A stretch of DNA of 27,676 bases from Geobacter sp. UBA2189 (GCA_002328035.1 DCVL01000017.1:1-27676), one strand, 5' to 3'; shown: positions 13,946 to 22,592, counted from the stretch's first letter. Notes: a model not told the origin generated them from the sequence alone. Made by a program: numbers and translations.

Positions 13946-15577
13946 ATGTCATTTTTCAAAAACATCACATTGTTCTGGAAGTTTTCTATTTTCGGCGGCT
14001 TGGTATCGTTGTTGCTGGCGGTACTGTTGGGCATAACCTATAACGGCCTGCGGGGAACAGACAAGCAGTTTACAGAATACACGGAACGTCACCAGAGTAT
14101 CGGCCGTCACCTGTACAACATAAATGCACAGGGGTTGCAGACCGAGCAGGCCATCCGTAATATTGTGCTGAACCCCTCTGATGACAAGGCCTTTGACAAC
14201 TACAAAAAGGCCAATGCCGAACTTGTCTCGCTTAACAATGAAGCCACTCAGTTGGCAAAGGGGATTCCGGAGCTTGTGGAAGGCCTGGATAAGCTGCAGA
14301 ATGCCTGGAAAAATCACACTGCCGTCCAGATGGAGGCGATAGAGCTTGCCAGGGGAGGGAACCCTGCTGCTGCTGCAACCTTTCTTAACACCAGAGAGAC
14401 CGAAAGCTGGCGAGGGGTGAAAGACGGTATCCATATGTTGCAACAAAGTTCCGATGCCAACCTGAAAAAACAGCGTGCAGAGCTGAACCGTTTCAGCAAA
14501 ACGAACTTTACCTATACCGTTGCGGCTCTGCTGGGAACGCTTGTAATCACAAACCTTTTATTGCTTGTTTTCTGGCGTATCATCTCTACACCGATGTCTG
14601 ACATGAACTCCCGTTTGCGCGATATCGCCGCTGGCGAAGGTGATTTGACCAAGCGACTGGAAGTGGATGGCAAAGATGAATTTGCTGAGGCAGCCCGGTT
14701 GTTGAATGCCTTTATAGGCAAATTGAATCATACGCTTTCTGCTGTCGTTGGCACCACCTCTACACTTGCATCTGCCACCTTTCAACTGAACAGCACTGCC
14801 GAACAAATGGCGGTCAGCGCTGAAGAGGTTTCTGCCCAAGCCGCAACTGTCGCTACTGCCAGTGAGGAGATGGCTGCCACCAGCAATGATATTGCCCAGA
14901 ACTGTTACAGTGCCGCCCAGAGTGCACAGCACGCTGCAGATACGACCCAAAAGGGTTTTGATGTGGTTAAGCATACGGTAGACGGCATTCTGCATCGCGG
15001 GGAGGCAACCAAAGAGACCGCTCAGGCTATCTCATCTCTGGGAGATCGTTCTGACCAGATTGGTGTCATCGTGGCTACTATTGAAGATATTGCCGATCAG
15101 ACCAACCTGCTCGCCTTGAACGCAGCCATTGAGGCTGCCCGTGCCGGTGAGATGGGAAGGGGGTTTGCCGTGGTTGCCGATGAGGTACGCGCCTTGGCTG
15201 AACGCACGACACGAGCCACCAAAGAGATCAGTGACATGATCCGTGCGATTCAGAGCGAGACCCGCCAGGCAATAGTCCGAATGGATGAAGGATTACGCGG
15301 AACAGAGAAGGGAGCTGCCGAGGCAGCGGAATTGGAATCCGCCTTGTCAGAGATATTGGAACAGGTAAACGCCGTTACCATGCAGGTAAGCCAGATTGCC
15401 ACTGCTGCTGAAGAGCAGACCGCAACCACCAGTGAGATTACCGGTAATATTCATAAAATATCTGACGTGATTGAGGGAACGGCCAAAGGAGCACAGGATA
15501 CCTCGGCCGCCGCTACCTCGCTTGCTGAATCCAGTGAAGAGTTGCGGCGCCTGATGGGGCAGTTTAAGCTGTCCTGA
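13946..15577 (+). CDS. methyl-accepting chemotaxis protein, four-helix-bundle type
   Basis: A 543-aa transmembrane chemoreceptor. Membrane helix about 10-32, helical periplasmic domain about 33-190 of the 4HB_MCP kind, second membrane helix about 190-212, HAMP about 215-265, and the signalling domain to the end. The tip is canonical (ADQTNLLALNAAIEAARAGE MGRGFAVVADEVR without gaps). There is no C-terminal CheR-docking pentapeptide. The ATG at 13946 follows AAAAGGAGA; an upstream in-frame ATG at 13907 has no such site. Codon use looks richer in G/C than neighbouring genes. A strong terminator follows. Confidence 0.93.
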   Translation: MSFFKNITLFWKFSIFGGLVSLLLAVLLGITYNGLRGTDKQFTEYTERHQSIGRHLYNINAQGLQTEQAIRNIVLNPSDDKAFDNYKKANAELVSLNNEATQLAKGIPELVEGLDKLQNAWKNHTAVQMEAIELARGGNPAAAATFLNTRETESWRGVKDGIHMLQQSSDANLKKQRAELNRFSKTNFTYTVAALLGTLVITNLLLLVFWRIISTPMSDMNSRLRDIAAGEGDLTKRLEVDGKDEFAEAARLLNAFIGKLNHTLSAVVGTTSTLASATFQLNSTAEQMAVSAEEVSAQAATVATASEEMAATSNDIAQNCYSAAQSAQHAADTTQKGFDVVKHTVDGILHRGEATKETAQAISSLGDRSDQIGVIVATIEDIADQTNLLALNAAIEAARAGEMGRGFAVVADEVRALAERTTRATKEISDMIRAIQSETRQAIVRMDEGLRGTEKGAAEAAELESALSEILEQVNAVTMQVSQIATAAEEQTATTSEITGNIHKISDVIEGTAKGAQDTSAAATSLAESSEELRRLMGQFKLS

Positions 15578-15617
15578 AAGGCCTATTGTGGGGCTTTACT
15601 TCGCCTGATTGAATGGT

Positions 15618-15655
15618 ACAACAGGGAGAGCTGGTGGCAGCTCTCCCTGTTGTTT
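15618..15655. terminator. Rho-independent terminator after the chemoreceptor
   Basis: A 15-bp stem (ACAACAGGGAGAGCT / complement) with a 6-base loop is followed by TTCC, with flanking A and T suited to both directions. It separates the rightward receptor from the leftward FKBP gene. Confidence 0.75.
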
Positions 15656-15752
15656 CCAGATATAGTAGTTGCAGTGTCTTTTCGTTAACCTGTAAAAAAC
15701 AATTTCTTGCCGAAAGCACTTGAGTGTGTTCTCAAGCATATACAAAAATCCG

Positions 15753-16103
15753 CTATTTCTGGACATCCAGCAGTTCAACATCAAACAACAGGGTAGCATT
15801 AGGTGGAATTACACCTCCGGCGCCTCTGCTTCCATAGCCAAGTTCCGGTGGAATAACAAGCTGTCTCTTGCCACCCGTTTTCATGCTCATAACACCTTCG
15901 TCCCATCCCTTGATGACCTGGCCTATCCCTATTATGAAGCTTAGAGGTTGATTCCGGTCAAAGGAACTGTCAAATTTCTCTCCATTTTCAAGTGTGCCGG
16001 TATAGTGAACCTTCACCTGTTTGCCAGCTACTGGAGAGGAACCATTGCCTTCGATCAGATCTATATACTTAAGTCCTGAAGCAGTGCAGTTCATCTTATC
16101 CAC
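15753..16103 (-). CDS. FKBP-type peptidyl-prolyl isomerase
   Basis: A 116-aa single-domain FKBP, with no signal peptide, so cytosolic. Typical motifs are VKVHYTGTLENGEKFDSS, FIIGIGQVIKGWDEGV, LVIPPELGYGSRG and IPPNATLLFDVELL. Most ligand-pocket aromatic residues of the family are present. The first ATG at 16103 and an in-frame ATG three codons later are both possible starts. It lies downstream of the tRNA-Lys/Glu terminator and probably has its own promoter in 16104-16170. Confidence 0.94.
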   Translation of the reverse strand: MDKMNCTASGLKYIDLIEGNGSSPVAGKQVKVHYTGTLENGEKFDSSFDRNQPLSFIIGIGQVIKGWDEGVMSMKTGGKRQLVIPPELGYGSRGAGGVIPPNATLLFDVELLDVQK

Positions 16104-16170
16104 CTTTCTTTTTGAAGAAATAAAAATGATGATTCTTTCAATGGGTTATCGGTTTGGATGCTGTTTTCTA

Positions 16171-16206
16171 ATAAAAAATCCGATAACTGTCAAAACAGTT
16201 ATCGGA
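16171..16206 (-). terminator. terminator of the tRNA-Lys/Glu unit
   Basis: On the minus strand a perfect 12-bp stem (TCCGATAACTGT / complement) with a 4-base loop is followed by ATTTTTTATT. It lies 12 bases past the tRNA-Glu. Confidence 0.85.
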
Positions 16207-16218
16207 CTCATTGAGATT

Positions 16219-16296
16219 TGGCGTCCCCAGCCGGATTTGAACCGGCGTCGCCGCCGTGAAAGGGCGGTGTCCTGGGCCGGGCTAGACGATGGGGAC
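16219..16296 (-). tRNA. tRNA-Glu (TTC)
   Basis: It begins GTCCCCATCGTCTAGCCC, has anticodon loop CTTTCAC (anticodon TTC), a TTCAAAT T-loop, discriminator G and encoded CCA (16221-16219). Length is 78. Confidence 0.96.
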
Positions 16297-16302
16297 GCAT
16301 GA

Positions 16303-16378
16303 TGGTGAGCCGCGTTGGGATCGAACCAACGACCACCTGATTAAAAGTCAGGTGCTCTACCATCTGAGCTAGCGGCTC
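16303..16378 (-). tRNA. tRNA-Lys (TTT)
   Basis: It begins GAGCCGCTAGCTCAGATGGT, has anticodon loop CTTTTAA (anticodon TTT), TTCGATC T-loop, discriminator A and encoded CCA (16305-16303). It is 6 bases upstream of tRNA-Glu and cotranscribed with it. Confidence 0.96.
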
Positions 16379-16389
16379 GAGGAATTAAT

Positions 16390-16419
16390 TATTTACTGCA
16401 AAATGACAGGGTTTGTCAA
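16390..16419 (-). promoter_or_regulatory. promoter of the tRNA-Lys/Glu unit
   Basis: TTGACA (16419-16414), 18-bp spacer, TAAATA (16395-16390), starting just after the purA stop. The tRNAs may also be read from purA. Confidence 0.5.
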
Positions 16420-16426
16420 ATGTTTT

Positions 16427-17719
16427 TTATGCCTCAAACGGATTTTTTAAAAGCATTGTCTGATCACGCCGTGGCCCGACAGATACGAGAACAATAGGGC
16501 ATTCAGATAATTCTTCCAATCTTCTTACATAGTTTCTGGCTTTTTCTGGCAGCTCTTCAAAAGAACGTATGTTTGATATATCAGACTTCCAGCCTGGTAG
16601 CTCTTCATAAACAGGCTCGCATTTTTCAAAGGTCTCCAATCTTGCAGGAAGGGTTTCAAGTTCTTTGCCTTCAAAACGGTATCCGGTGCAAACTTTTATT
16701 GTATCAAAGTCGCTTAAGACATCGAGTTTGGTAAGGGCAATTCCGGTCAGCCCGTTTATACGAACAGCATAGCGGATGACCATGGCGTCAAACCATCCGC
16801 AACGACGTGGACGACCTGTCGTTGCACCAAATTCTGCGCCAACCTGACGGAGCTTTTCGCCGTTTTCGTCAAGCAGTTCAGTAGGGAAAGGGCCGCTGCC
16901 TACACGTGTTACGTAGGCCTTTGAGATCCCTACAATTTCATGGATATCTCGAGGGGAAATTCCTGAACCGGTTGCAGCTCCTCCGGCACATGTGGATGAA
17001 GAGGTTACAAACGGGTACGTCCCGTGGTCTACATCAAGCAGTGTACCCTGTGCCCCTTCGAAAAGCAGTTTCTTTCCTGCCTTAAGCTCTTTTGAGAGTA
17101 CCAGAGCCGTATCTGCCATATATTTTTTCAGGGTTTGGGCAAAATCCTGATAGGTGCGGTATATCTCGTTGTATACCAGAGGTTCTTCGCCCAGCCGTTC
17201 AAGCAGGATATTCTTCTCTTCAAGATTCTCACGGAGTTTACGTGAAAAAATGACAGGATCAACGAGATCCATCAGGCGGACGCCTCGACGACCGATCTTG
17301 TCTTCGTAGCAGGGGCCTATTCCCCGTCCGGTAGTTCCTATCTTCTTGTCGCCGCTTTTGGCTTCACGGGCAATATCCAGTCGCTTGTGGTACGGCATTA
17401 TTATATGCAGTGATTCGGACAAAAGAAGTGTCTGGTCATCCTGAAGTCTTCCGGCCTTTTTCAGGCGTTCAACCTCCATTATGAAAACTTCAGGGTCAAG
17501 TACAACGCCGTTCCCGATAATGCAGCGTTTACCCTCATGGAGTACACCGGAAGGTATCAGGTGCAATACAACCTTTTCATCGCCAACAACCAGGGTGTGT
17601 CCCGCGTTGTTGCCGCCCTGGTAGCGGACGATTTCATCCGCAAACTCGGTATAGATATCAACAACCTTGCCTTTTCCTTCATCGCCCCACTGGGCGCCAA
17701 CAACCACTACGTTTGCCAT
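16427..17719 (-). CDS. purA: adenylosuccinate synthetase
   Basis: A 430-aa cytosolic enzyme joining IMP and aspartate with GTP in the first step to AMP. The P-loop GDEGKGK is at residues 12-18. The catalytic pair D13 and H41 (NNAGHTLV) keeps E. coli numbering. QWGDEGKGK, GTTGRGIGP, the IMP-binding TSSSTCAGGA region and TTGRPRRCGW are all present. AGGAG lies 9 bases before the ATG. It lies 23 bases after hisZ, indicating a hisZ-purA unit, with two tRNA genes 48 bases downstream. Confidence 0.97.
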   Translation of the reverse strand: MANVVVVGAQWGDEGKGKVVDIYTEFADEIVRYQGGNNAGHTLVVGDEKVVLHLIPSGVLHEGKRCIIGNGVVLDPEVFIMEVERLKKAGRLQDDQTLLLSESLHIIMPYHKRLDIAREAKSGDKKIGTTGRGIGPCYEDKIGRRGVRLMDLVDPVIFSRKLRENLEEKNILLERLGEEPLVYNEIYRTYQDFAQTLKKYMADTALVLSKELKAGKKLLFEGAQGTLLDVDHGTYPFVTSSSTCAGGAATGSGISPRDIHEIVGISKAYVTRVGSGPFPTELLDENGEKLRQVGAEFGATTGRPRRCGWFDAMVIRYAVRINGLTGIALTKLDVLSDFDTIKVCTGYRFEGKELETLPARLETFEKCEPVYEELPGWKSDISNIRSFEELPEKARNYVRRLEELSECPIVLVSVGPRRDQTMLLKNPFEA

Positions 17720-17742
17720 TGATTTACGCTCCTGAAATAGTT

Positions 17743-19038
17743 TCAGCCTCTGTTAGTGAAAAGCTCCCAGAGCTGCGTTCTGGATAATATCTGCTCTTTT
17801 TTGTCTTTTGTATGTATCAGACGGTATTTTCTGTTGTCGTCGGAACTATCATCATCTTCTATTACCAGCAGGGCTCTGATGCCTGACTGCATCGCATAGC
17901 TCAGTGATGCGTCAAGATCCCTTCTGATAATATCTCTGGCTACGCTGTAGCCCAGCCCTCTGAGTTTTCTTGAGATCTTCAGCGCTTCACTCTTGTCGTC
18001 AGAGGCCTCAAATACAAGCAGATCACGATGTTCATCCATCATGTTGCCCTGTAGCTCAAGAGCCTGCATAAGGTTTAGCAGATTGCAGGTAAAACCGGTT
18101 GCCGGCGAATCAAAGCCGTAGCGTGCGGTAAGAGAGTCGTAACGTCCACCTGAAAAGAGAATCTCTCCCAGCCCTGGGATAAATCCTTCAAAGGTTAATC
18201 CGGTATGATAATCAAGCCCCCTGGTTTCGCCAAGATCGATGGTAAGGCAATCTTCTATGCCATGCAGCTTTAATATTGTAACAACTTCATTTATGTTTTG
18301 GAGGGCTGTAAGGGATCTGGGGTTTTTGACCATCCTTCCGGCTTCATCAAGAACTTCACAACCGCCAAAAAGGCGTGGTAGCATCTGTAGTTCCTTTCGG
18401 GACTGCTCAGATACCGTAAAGCGTTTCAATAGACTGTCTACAGCGGATGCATCCTTTAAGGCAACCGCCTCACGAACCAGGCCAAGCGGTTCTCCTGTAA
18501 GTCCCGATTCATCAAAGATCCCCTGGCAGAACGCAACCTGCCCGAGATCTACCTTGAAATCTCTAAGCCTTAGCGACTGCATGAGTTCAACCGCCATTGC
18601 AACCATCTCAGCATCAGCCTCAGGCGAATCAAGTCCAATCAGCTCAACTCCCGCCTGCATAATCTCCCTGCTTCTTCCGCTCTGAAGTTCTGAGTGACGA
18701 AGAACCCGACCGGCATAGCTGATTCTGTGCGGAAGTGGCTGACCCTTCATCCGGGTGGCAACAATACGTGCTATCTGTGGTGTAATGTCAGGTGGGATGG
18801 CCAATAGACGCCCGGACTGCCAGTCGTCAAAACGAAAGGTTCGTTTGCGCAGGCCTTCGCCCATCCCGATGGCAAGCACATCCTCAAATTCAAGTGCAGG
18901 CGGTATAAAACGCTGAAAACCCCAGGCTGAAGCCACCTTAAGTGTCTGCTGCTCCAGAAAGGAGAGCATGGCTGCCCTGGTTGGCAGGTAATCTGCAACG
19001 CCGCGTGGCAAGCCGGTATCAAAGTGGTGATTGTTCAG
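17743..19038 (-). CDS. hisZ: ATP phosphoribosyltransferase regulatory subunit
   Basis: HisZ is a HisRS-like protein without tRNA charging that activates the short HisG in the first step of histidine synthesis. The class II synthetase core is seen in LPRGVADYLP, the RLLAIPPDITPQIARIV block (motif 2 region, YAGRVLRHSE) and LDYHTGLTFEGF. The open frame reaches an ATG at 19092, but that ATG has no ribosome site and a good promoter overlaps it. I prefer the CTG at 19038, 7 bases after GGAG, giving 432 codons and a family-like N-terminus. A CTG start is unusual and unproven. A short-form hisG should exist elsewhere. Confidence 0.9.
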   Translation of the reverse strand: MNNHHFDTGLPRGVADYLPTRAAMLSFLEQQTLKVASAWGFQRFIPPALEFEDVLAIGMGEGLRKRTFRFDDWQSGRLLAIPPDITPQIARIVATRMKGQPLPHRISYAGRVLRHSELQSGRSREIMQAGVELIGLDSPEADAEMVAMAVELMQSLRLRDFKVDLGQVAFCQGIFDESGLTGEPLGLVREAVALKDASAVDSLLKRFTVSEQSRKELQMLPRLFGGCEVLDEAGRMVKNPRSLTALQNINEVVTILKLHGIEDCLTIDLGETRGLDYHTGLTFEGFIPGLGEILFSGGRYDSLTARYGFDSPATGFTCNLLNLMQALELQGNMMDEHRDLLVFEASDDKSEALKISRKLRGLGYSVARDIIRRDLDASLSYAMQSGIRALLVIEDDDSSDDNRKYRLIHTKDKKEQILSRTQLWELFTNRG

Positions 19039-19080
19039 AGCAGTTCTCCATTTAGCTGTATCAAACGAAAAAGAGTCGAA

Positions 19081-19109
19081 AGTATGCCACATTAGAGAAT
19101 CACTGTCAA
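19081..19109 (-). promoter_or_regulatory. promoter of hisZ-purA
   Basis: TTGACA (19109-19104), 17 bp, CATACT (19086-19081). Predicted RNA would start near 19074, downstream of the ATG at 19092, which argues against that start. Confidence 0.5.
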
Positions 19110-19157
19110 AACAAAGGCGGTGGTACTTCCAGAAATTGGAATATCAGGAGACCCCGA

Positions 19158-20447
19158 CTATTTTTGACTGATTGCAAGAGCCTGATCCAGATCGGCAACA
19201 AGATCATCAATATGTTCAATTCCAACTGACAGGCGGATAAGATCCGGACTTACACCTGAAGAGATTTGCTGTTCTTCAGTCAGTTGGCGATGGGTTGTGC
19301 TGGCCGGGTGCAGTACGGATGAGCGGGCATCTCCTACATGGACAACAAGGGCTATCAGCCTGCATGCCTCCATAAACTTTTTACCGGCTGCCGCCCCACC
19401 CTTGATACCAAAGGTAAGGACGCCTCCGGCTCCCTTCGGCAGATAGCTGAGAGCCCTTGCATGGCTGGGATGACTTTCAAGCCCTGGATAACAGACCCAC
19501 GAAACAGCGGGGTGCTTTTCCAGATGGCGTGAGAGAGCCAGTGCATTTTCGCTATGCCTCTGCATCCTCAGAGGCAAGGTCTGAAGCCCCTGGTAGAATA
19601 AAAATGCGTTCATCGGCGCAACGGTAGGGCCGAGATCTCGCATAAGCTGAACCCTTGCTTTTACTATGTATGCGCTATTACCAAACTCCTTGAGATACTG
19701 AATGCCATGATAACTTCCGTCCGGTTCTACCAGTTCAGGGAATTTGCCGTTATCCCATTTGAAGGTACCGCCATCTACAATTACTCCGCCAACGCTTGTC
19801 GCATGGCCGTCTATAAACTTGGTTGCAGAATGCACTACAATATCGGCTCCATGAACAAAGGGGCGGCAGAGGTAAGGGGTTGCCATGGTGTTGTCAATAA
19901 CCAGAGGCACCTGTTCCGATCTTGCTATTTGTGAAAACTTCTCAAAATCAAGCACATTCATGCTTGGGTTACCTATTGTCTCGGCGTACAGGAGGCGGGT
20001 TTCAGGCCTGAAAGCCGCTCGTATCTCTTCAATTGAGGCATCAGGATTTATAAAGGTTGTCTCTATGCCAAATTTTGGGAGTGTGGCAGAAAAGAGATTA
20101 TAGGTGCCACCATAAAGTGTGCTGGCCGCTACAATATGCTGCCCGTTACGGCATATATTAAGCATCGCCAGTGTTATTGCGGCCTGTCCTGAAGAAGTGG
20201 CCAATGCGGCAACTCCCCCTTCCATCTGGGCAATCTTCTTTTCAAAGGCATCCGCTGTCGGATTCCCCAAACGGGTATAGAAAAACCCTGGGGCATCAGG
20301 GTCAAGGTCAAACAGCCTCGCAACGTAATCGGCATCATCATATTTGAATGTTGTGCTCTGAACGATCGGAACGATTCGCGGTTCTCCGGCCTTAGGCTCG
20401 TAACCACCTTGAATTGCGAGAGTTTCAATGTGCCAATTCTTGTCCAT
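19158..20447 (-). CDS. metY: O-acetylhomoserine sulfhydrylase
   Basis: A 429-aa PLP enzyme of the Cys/Met metabolism family that makes homocysteine (or methionine) from O-acetylhomoserine and sulfide. The PLP lysine is K210 (HSATKFIDGHAT) and the ring-binding Asp is D185 (VIDNT). The MetY-type insert and length (about 430 rather than the 380-400 of MetB/MetC), with YTRLGNPT and the MDKNWHIETLAIQGGYEP start, support MetY. AGGGGGAA lies upstream of the ATG. No SAM riboswitch is visible in the leader. Transcription into hisZ is possible across 65 bases. Confidence 0.93.
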   Translation of the reverse strand: MDKNWHIETLAIQGGYEPKAGEPRIVPIVQSTTFKYDDADYVARLFDLDPDAPGFFYTRLGNPTADAFEKKIAQMEGGVAALATSSGQAAITLAMLNICRNGQHIVAASTLYGGTYNLFSATLPKFGIETTFINPDASIEEIRAAFRPETRLLYAETIGNPSMNVLDFEKFSQIARSEQVPLVIDNTMATPYLCRPFVHGADIVVHSATKFIDGHATSVGGVIVDGGTFKWDNGKFPELVEPDGSYHGIQYLKEFGNSAYIVKARVQLMRDLGPTVAPMNAFLFYQGLQTLPLRMQRHSENALALSRHLEKHPAVSWVCYPGLESHPSHARALSYLPKGAGGVLTFGIKGGAAAGKKFMEACRLIALVVHVGDARSSVLHPASTTHRQLTEEQQISSGVSPDLIRLSVGIEHIDDLVADLDQALAISQK

Positions 20448-20465
20448 TTATGCTGTTCCCCCTTT

Positions 20466-20496
20466 CTGTAGCAGGGGCTTATTATGAATGCTACAG
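20466..20496. repeat. inverted repeat around the metY -10 region
   Basis: CTGTAGC (20466-20472) and GCTACAG (20490-20496) are a perfect 7-bp inverted repeat separated by 17 bases, spanning the metY -10 box and predicted RNA start. It is a candidate operator or leader structure. The regulator is unknown. Confidence 0.4.
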
Positions 20497-20509
20497 TTCA
20501 AAGGGTCAA
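20481..20509 (-). promoter_or_regulatory. promoter of metY
   Basis: TTGACC (20509-20504), 17 bp, CATAAT (20486-20481). Each box is 5 of 6 to consensus. Confidence 0.65.
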
Positions 20510-20562
20510 TGGTTTTAGGGTTATGGTTTTACAAAACTATTACAGCCACTATTTATAAGGCT

Positions 20563-20571
20563 TGCTATGAT
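20563..20571 (+). promoter_or_regulatory. extended -10 promoter of the nitronate monooxygenase gene
   Basis: TGC-TATGAT forms an extended -10. A weak TTACAG lies upstream at about 20540. RNA start near 20578 excludes translation from the ATG at 20571. Confidence 0.45.
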
Positions 20572-20606
20572 TGCTGCCAAAATTGTCCATAACCGGAGGC
20601 GCTGAA

Positions 20607-21665
20607 ATGGTAAAACCTTTGAAGATTGGAAAGCATACAGTCCGTTATCCTCTTATCCAGGGGGGAATGGGAGTAAGAATCTCGGGGGGTAACCTGGCCG
20701 GTCATGTTGCAAAGTGCGGTGGCGTGGGGCTTGTTGCATCGGCAGGGATAGCGCTTAACAGTGAGCATTACACAGGCACCAACTATTTTCAGGCGGAGAC
20801 TCAGGCCTTTCAGGCCGAACTCCGAAAGGCTCGTGCCATTTCACCTGACGGAATCATAGGTGTTAATGTGATGGTTGCCCTGTCCGATTTTGCACCGCTT
20901 GTACAGGCAGCCATAGAGGCAGGGGCGCAGGTGATAGTCTGCGGCGCCGGGCTCCCGCTTTCATTGCCAGAACTTACCTCTCATGCCCCTGATGTGGCGC
21001 TGGTTCCTATCGCCTCATCTGTAAGGGCAGCGCAACTTATAGCGCGCACCTGGGAAAAACGGTACCACAGATTGCCTGATGCTGTGGTTGTTGAAGATCC
21101 TGACACTGCAGGAGGGCATCTGGGAGAGAAGATGGAGAATATCGGCACGGGAGAGTATGATCAGTACGCCACGGTCAGGGGGGTGAAGCAGTTCTTCCTT
21201 GATGAATACCATACTGAGGTGCCGGTCATTGCTGCCGGCGGTATATGGGATCGTGCCGATCTGGAGCATGCCCTGGCAGAGGGGGCAGACGGTGTTCAGA
21301 TGGCCTCCCGTTTTGTATGTACCGAAGAGTGCGATGCGGCTGATGAATTCAAGCAGGCTTACCTTGACTGTAAAAAAGATGATATCGGGCTGCTGATGTC
21401 ACCGGCAGGACTACCCGGGCGGGCTATACTGAAAAATATCGGTAATATCCGACAGTATGACCTTGATCATAGCAGCCCGTGCAGAATGGGCTGTCTGAAG
21501 AAATGCTCGTACAAGGAGTCCGGTGAACGGTTCTGTATAGTAACTGCGCTTGATCGTGCGCAGCGTGGTGATATAGATACCGGTCTCGTCTTTTGTGGAA
21601 CCAACGCCTGGAAGTCTGACAAGATTACTACGGTACAGGCTATTTTTGATGAGTTGTTCGGCTAG
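20607..21665 (+). CDS. nitronate monooxygenase-like flavoprotein
   Basis: A 352-aa FMN-binding TIM-barrel of the 2-nitropropane dioxygenase/NMO family (relatives include FabK). Blocks are PLIQGGMGVRISGG at the N-terminus, GVNVMVA, VVVEDPDTAGGHLG, VIAAGGIWDRADLEHALAEG and GADGVQMASRFV, which form the FMN phosphate site. The C-terminal part has a Cys cluster (CRMGCLKKC, then C in GERFC) seen in a subset of this family from anaerobes, perhaps a metal site. The start at 20607 follows GGAGG by about 6 bases. The natural substrate is unknown. It ends 1 base before the convergent dnaJ-like gene. Confidence 0.88.
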   Translation: MVKPLKIGKHTVRYPLIQGGMGVRISGGNLAGHVAKCGGVGLVASAGIALNSEHYTGTNYFQAETQAFQAELRKARAISPDGIIGVNVMVALSDFAPLVQAAIEAGAQVIVCGAGLPLSLPELTSHAPDVALVPIASSVRAAQLIARTWEKRYHRLPDAVVVEDPDTAGGHLGEKMENIGTGEYDQYATVRGVKQFFLDEYHTEVPVIAAGGIWDRADLEHALAEGADGVQMASRFVCTEECDAADEFKQAYLDCKKDDIGLLMSPAGLPGRAILKNIGNIRQYDLDHSSPCRMGCLKKCSYKESGERFCIVTALDRAQRGDIDTGLVFCGTNAWKSDKITTVQAIFDELFG

Positions 21666-21666
21666 A

Positions 21667-22560
21667 TTACAGTCCGGCTTTTGCCAGTTCTTCGAGCATC
21701 TTTTTTTGTGAGCTGTTAAGCCCTTCCGGTACATGTATCCCTATCTTTACAAACAGATCCCCTTTGGCGTTTGACCCAAGCGCCTTTATTCCGCAACCCT
21801 TCAAGCGGATCTTTGTGCCTGGCTGAATACCTGCTGGCACCTTGATCCGCTTTGGTTCATCAAGCGTTGGAACCTCAATTGAAACACCAAGGCATGCCTC
21901 GCTGAAACGGATGTTGCGCTCAACAAAAAGATCCCCACCGTCCCTTGTAAAGACCGGATCAGGTTTTACCTTTATATCAAGGAAGAGGTCTCCGGTTGGC
22001 CCGCCATTTTCTCCGTTAGATCCCTTGCCTCCGATTCTGATTCGGCTTCCGTTGTCTACTCCCTCAGGGATCTTTACCTTTAATTCTTCACGCTGACCGT
22101 TTCTGCGGAAGGCTATCAGCTTTTCAGCTCCGGTTGCCGCCTCGTGGAAGGAAACGGCTATCTCCATTGAGAGATCTGCGCCCCGCTGAGCTGCCTTGCG
22201 GAAGCCCCCGCCTGCGCGCCTGAAAGCACCGCCAAAGAGGCGTGAAAATATATCTTCACCGCCGCCCATCCCCATATCCTTGAATGTGCCTGAAAAATCG
22301 AAGTTGCGGAATATATCTTCCTGGCTGTACTGCTGATGGAAGTCTGCAGAACCAAACGTATCGTATTTCTTTCTCTTTTCTACATCTGAAAGTACCGCGT
22401 AAGCCTCGTTTATCTCCTTGAATTTCTCTTCCGCAGTCTTGTCTCCCTGGTTGCGATCAGGGTGATATTTTACAGCCAGCTTTCGGAAACTCTTTTTGAT
22501 ATCGTCTGCAGATGCATCCTTTGCAACCCCAAGAACCTCATAATAATCCTTATCAGCCAT
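21667..22560 (-). CDS. DnaJ/CbpA-type cochaperone without zinc fingers
   Basis: A 297-aa type II J-protein that stimulates Hsp70 (DnaK) ATPase and delivers substrates. The J domain is at the N-terminus (DYYEVLGVAKDASADDIKKS, HPD motif at about 33-35), followed by a Gly/Phe-rich linker (about 75-120, GMGGGEDIFSRLFGGAF). Two C-terminal substrate domains follow (about 130-290). The CxxCxGxG zinc repeats of DnaJ are absent, so it is CbpA-like. Two ATGs lie close together; the second (22560) is 9 bases after AAAGGAG and is preferred. Divergent from hemY, convergent with the NMO gene. Confidence 0.92.
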   Translation of the reverse strand: MADKDYYEVLGVAKDASADDIKKSFRKLAVKYHPDRNQGDKTAEEKFKEINEAYAVLSDVEKRKKYDTFGSADFHQQYSQEDIFRNFDFSGTFKDMGMGGGEDIFSRLFGGAFRRAGGGFRKAAQRGADLSMEIAVSFHEAATGAEKLIAFRRNGQREELKVKIPEGVDNGSRIRIGGKGSNGENGGPTGDLFLDIKVKPDPVFTRDGGDLFVERNIRFSEACLGVSIEVPTLDEPKRIKVPAGIQPGTKIRLKGCGIKALGSNAKGDLFVKIGIHVPEGLNSSQKKMLEELAKAGL

Positions 22561-22592
22561 TTTCATTTACTCCTTTCATCTGTCCTATATGC

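Noticed and set aside
20571..20606. Upstream ATG for the nitronate monooxygenase gene
   Set aside because: It overlaps the predicted -10 box; GGAGG sits correctly before the ATG at 20607.
20448..20606. SAM riboswitch in the metY leader
   Set aside because: The leader is too short and lacks the conserved paired blocks; only a simple inverted repeat is present.
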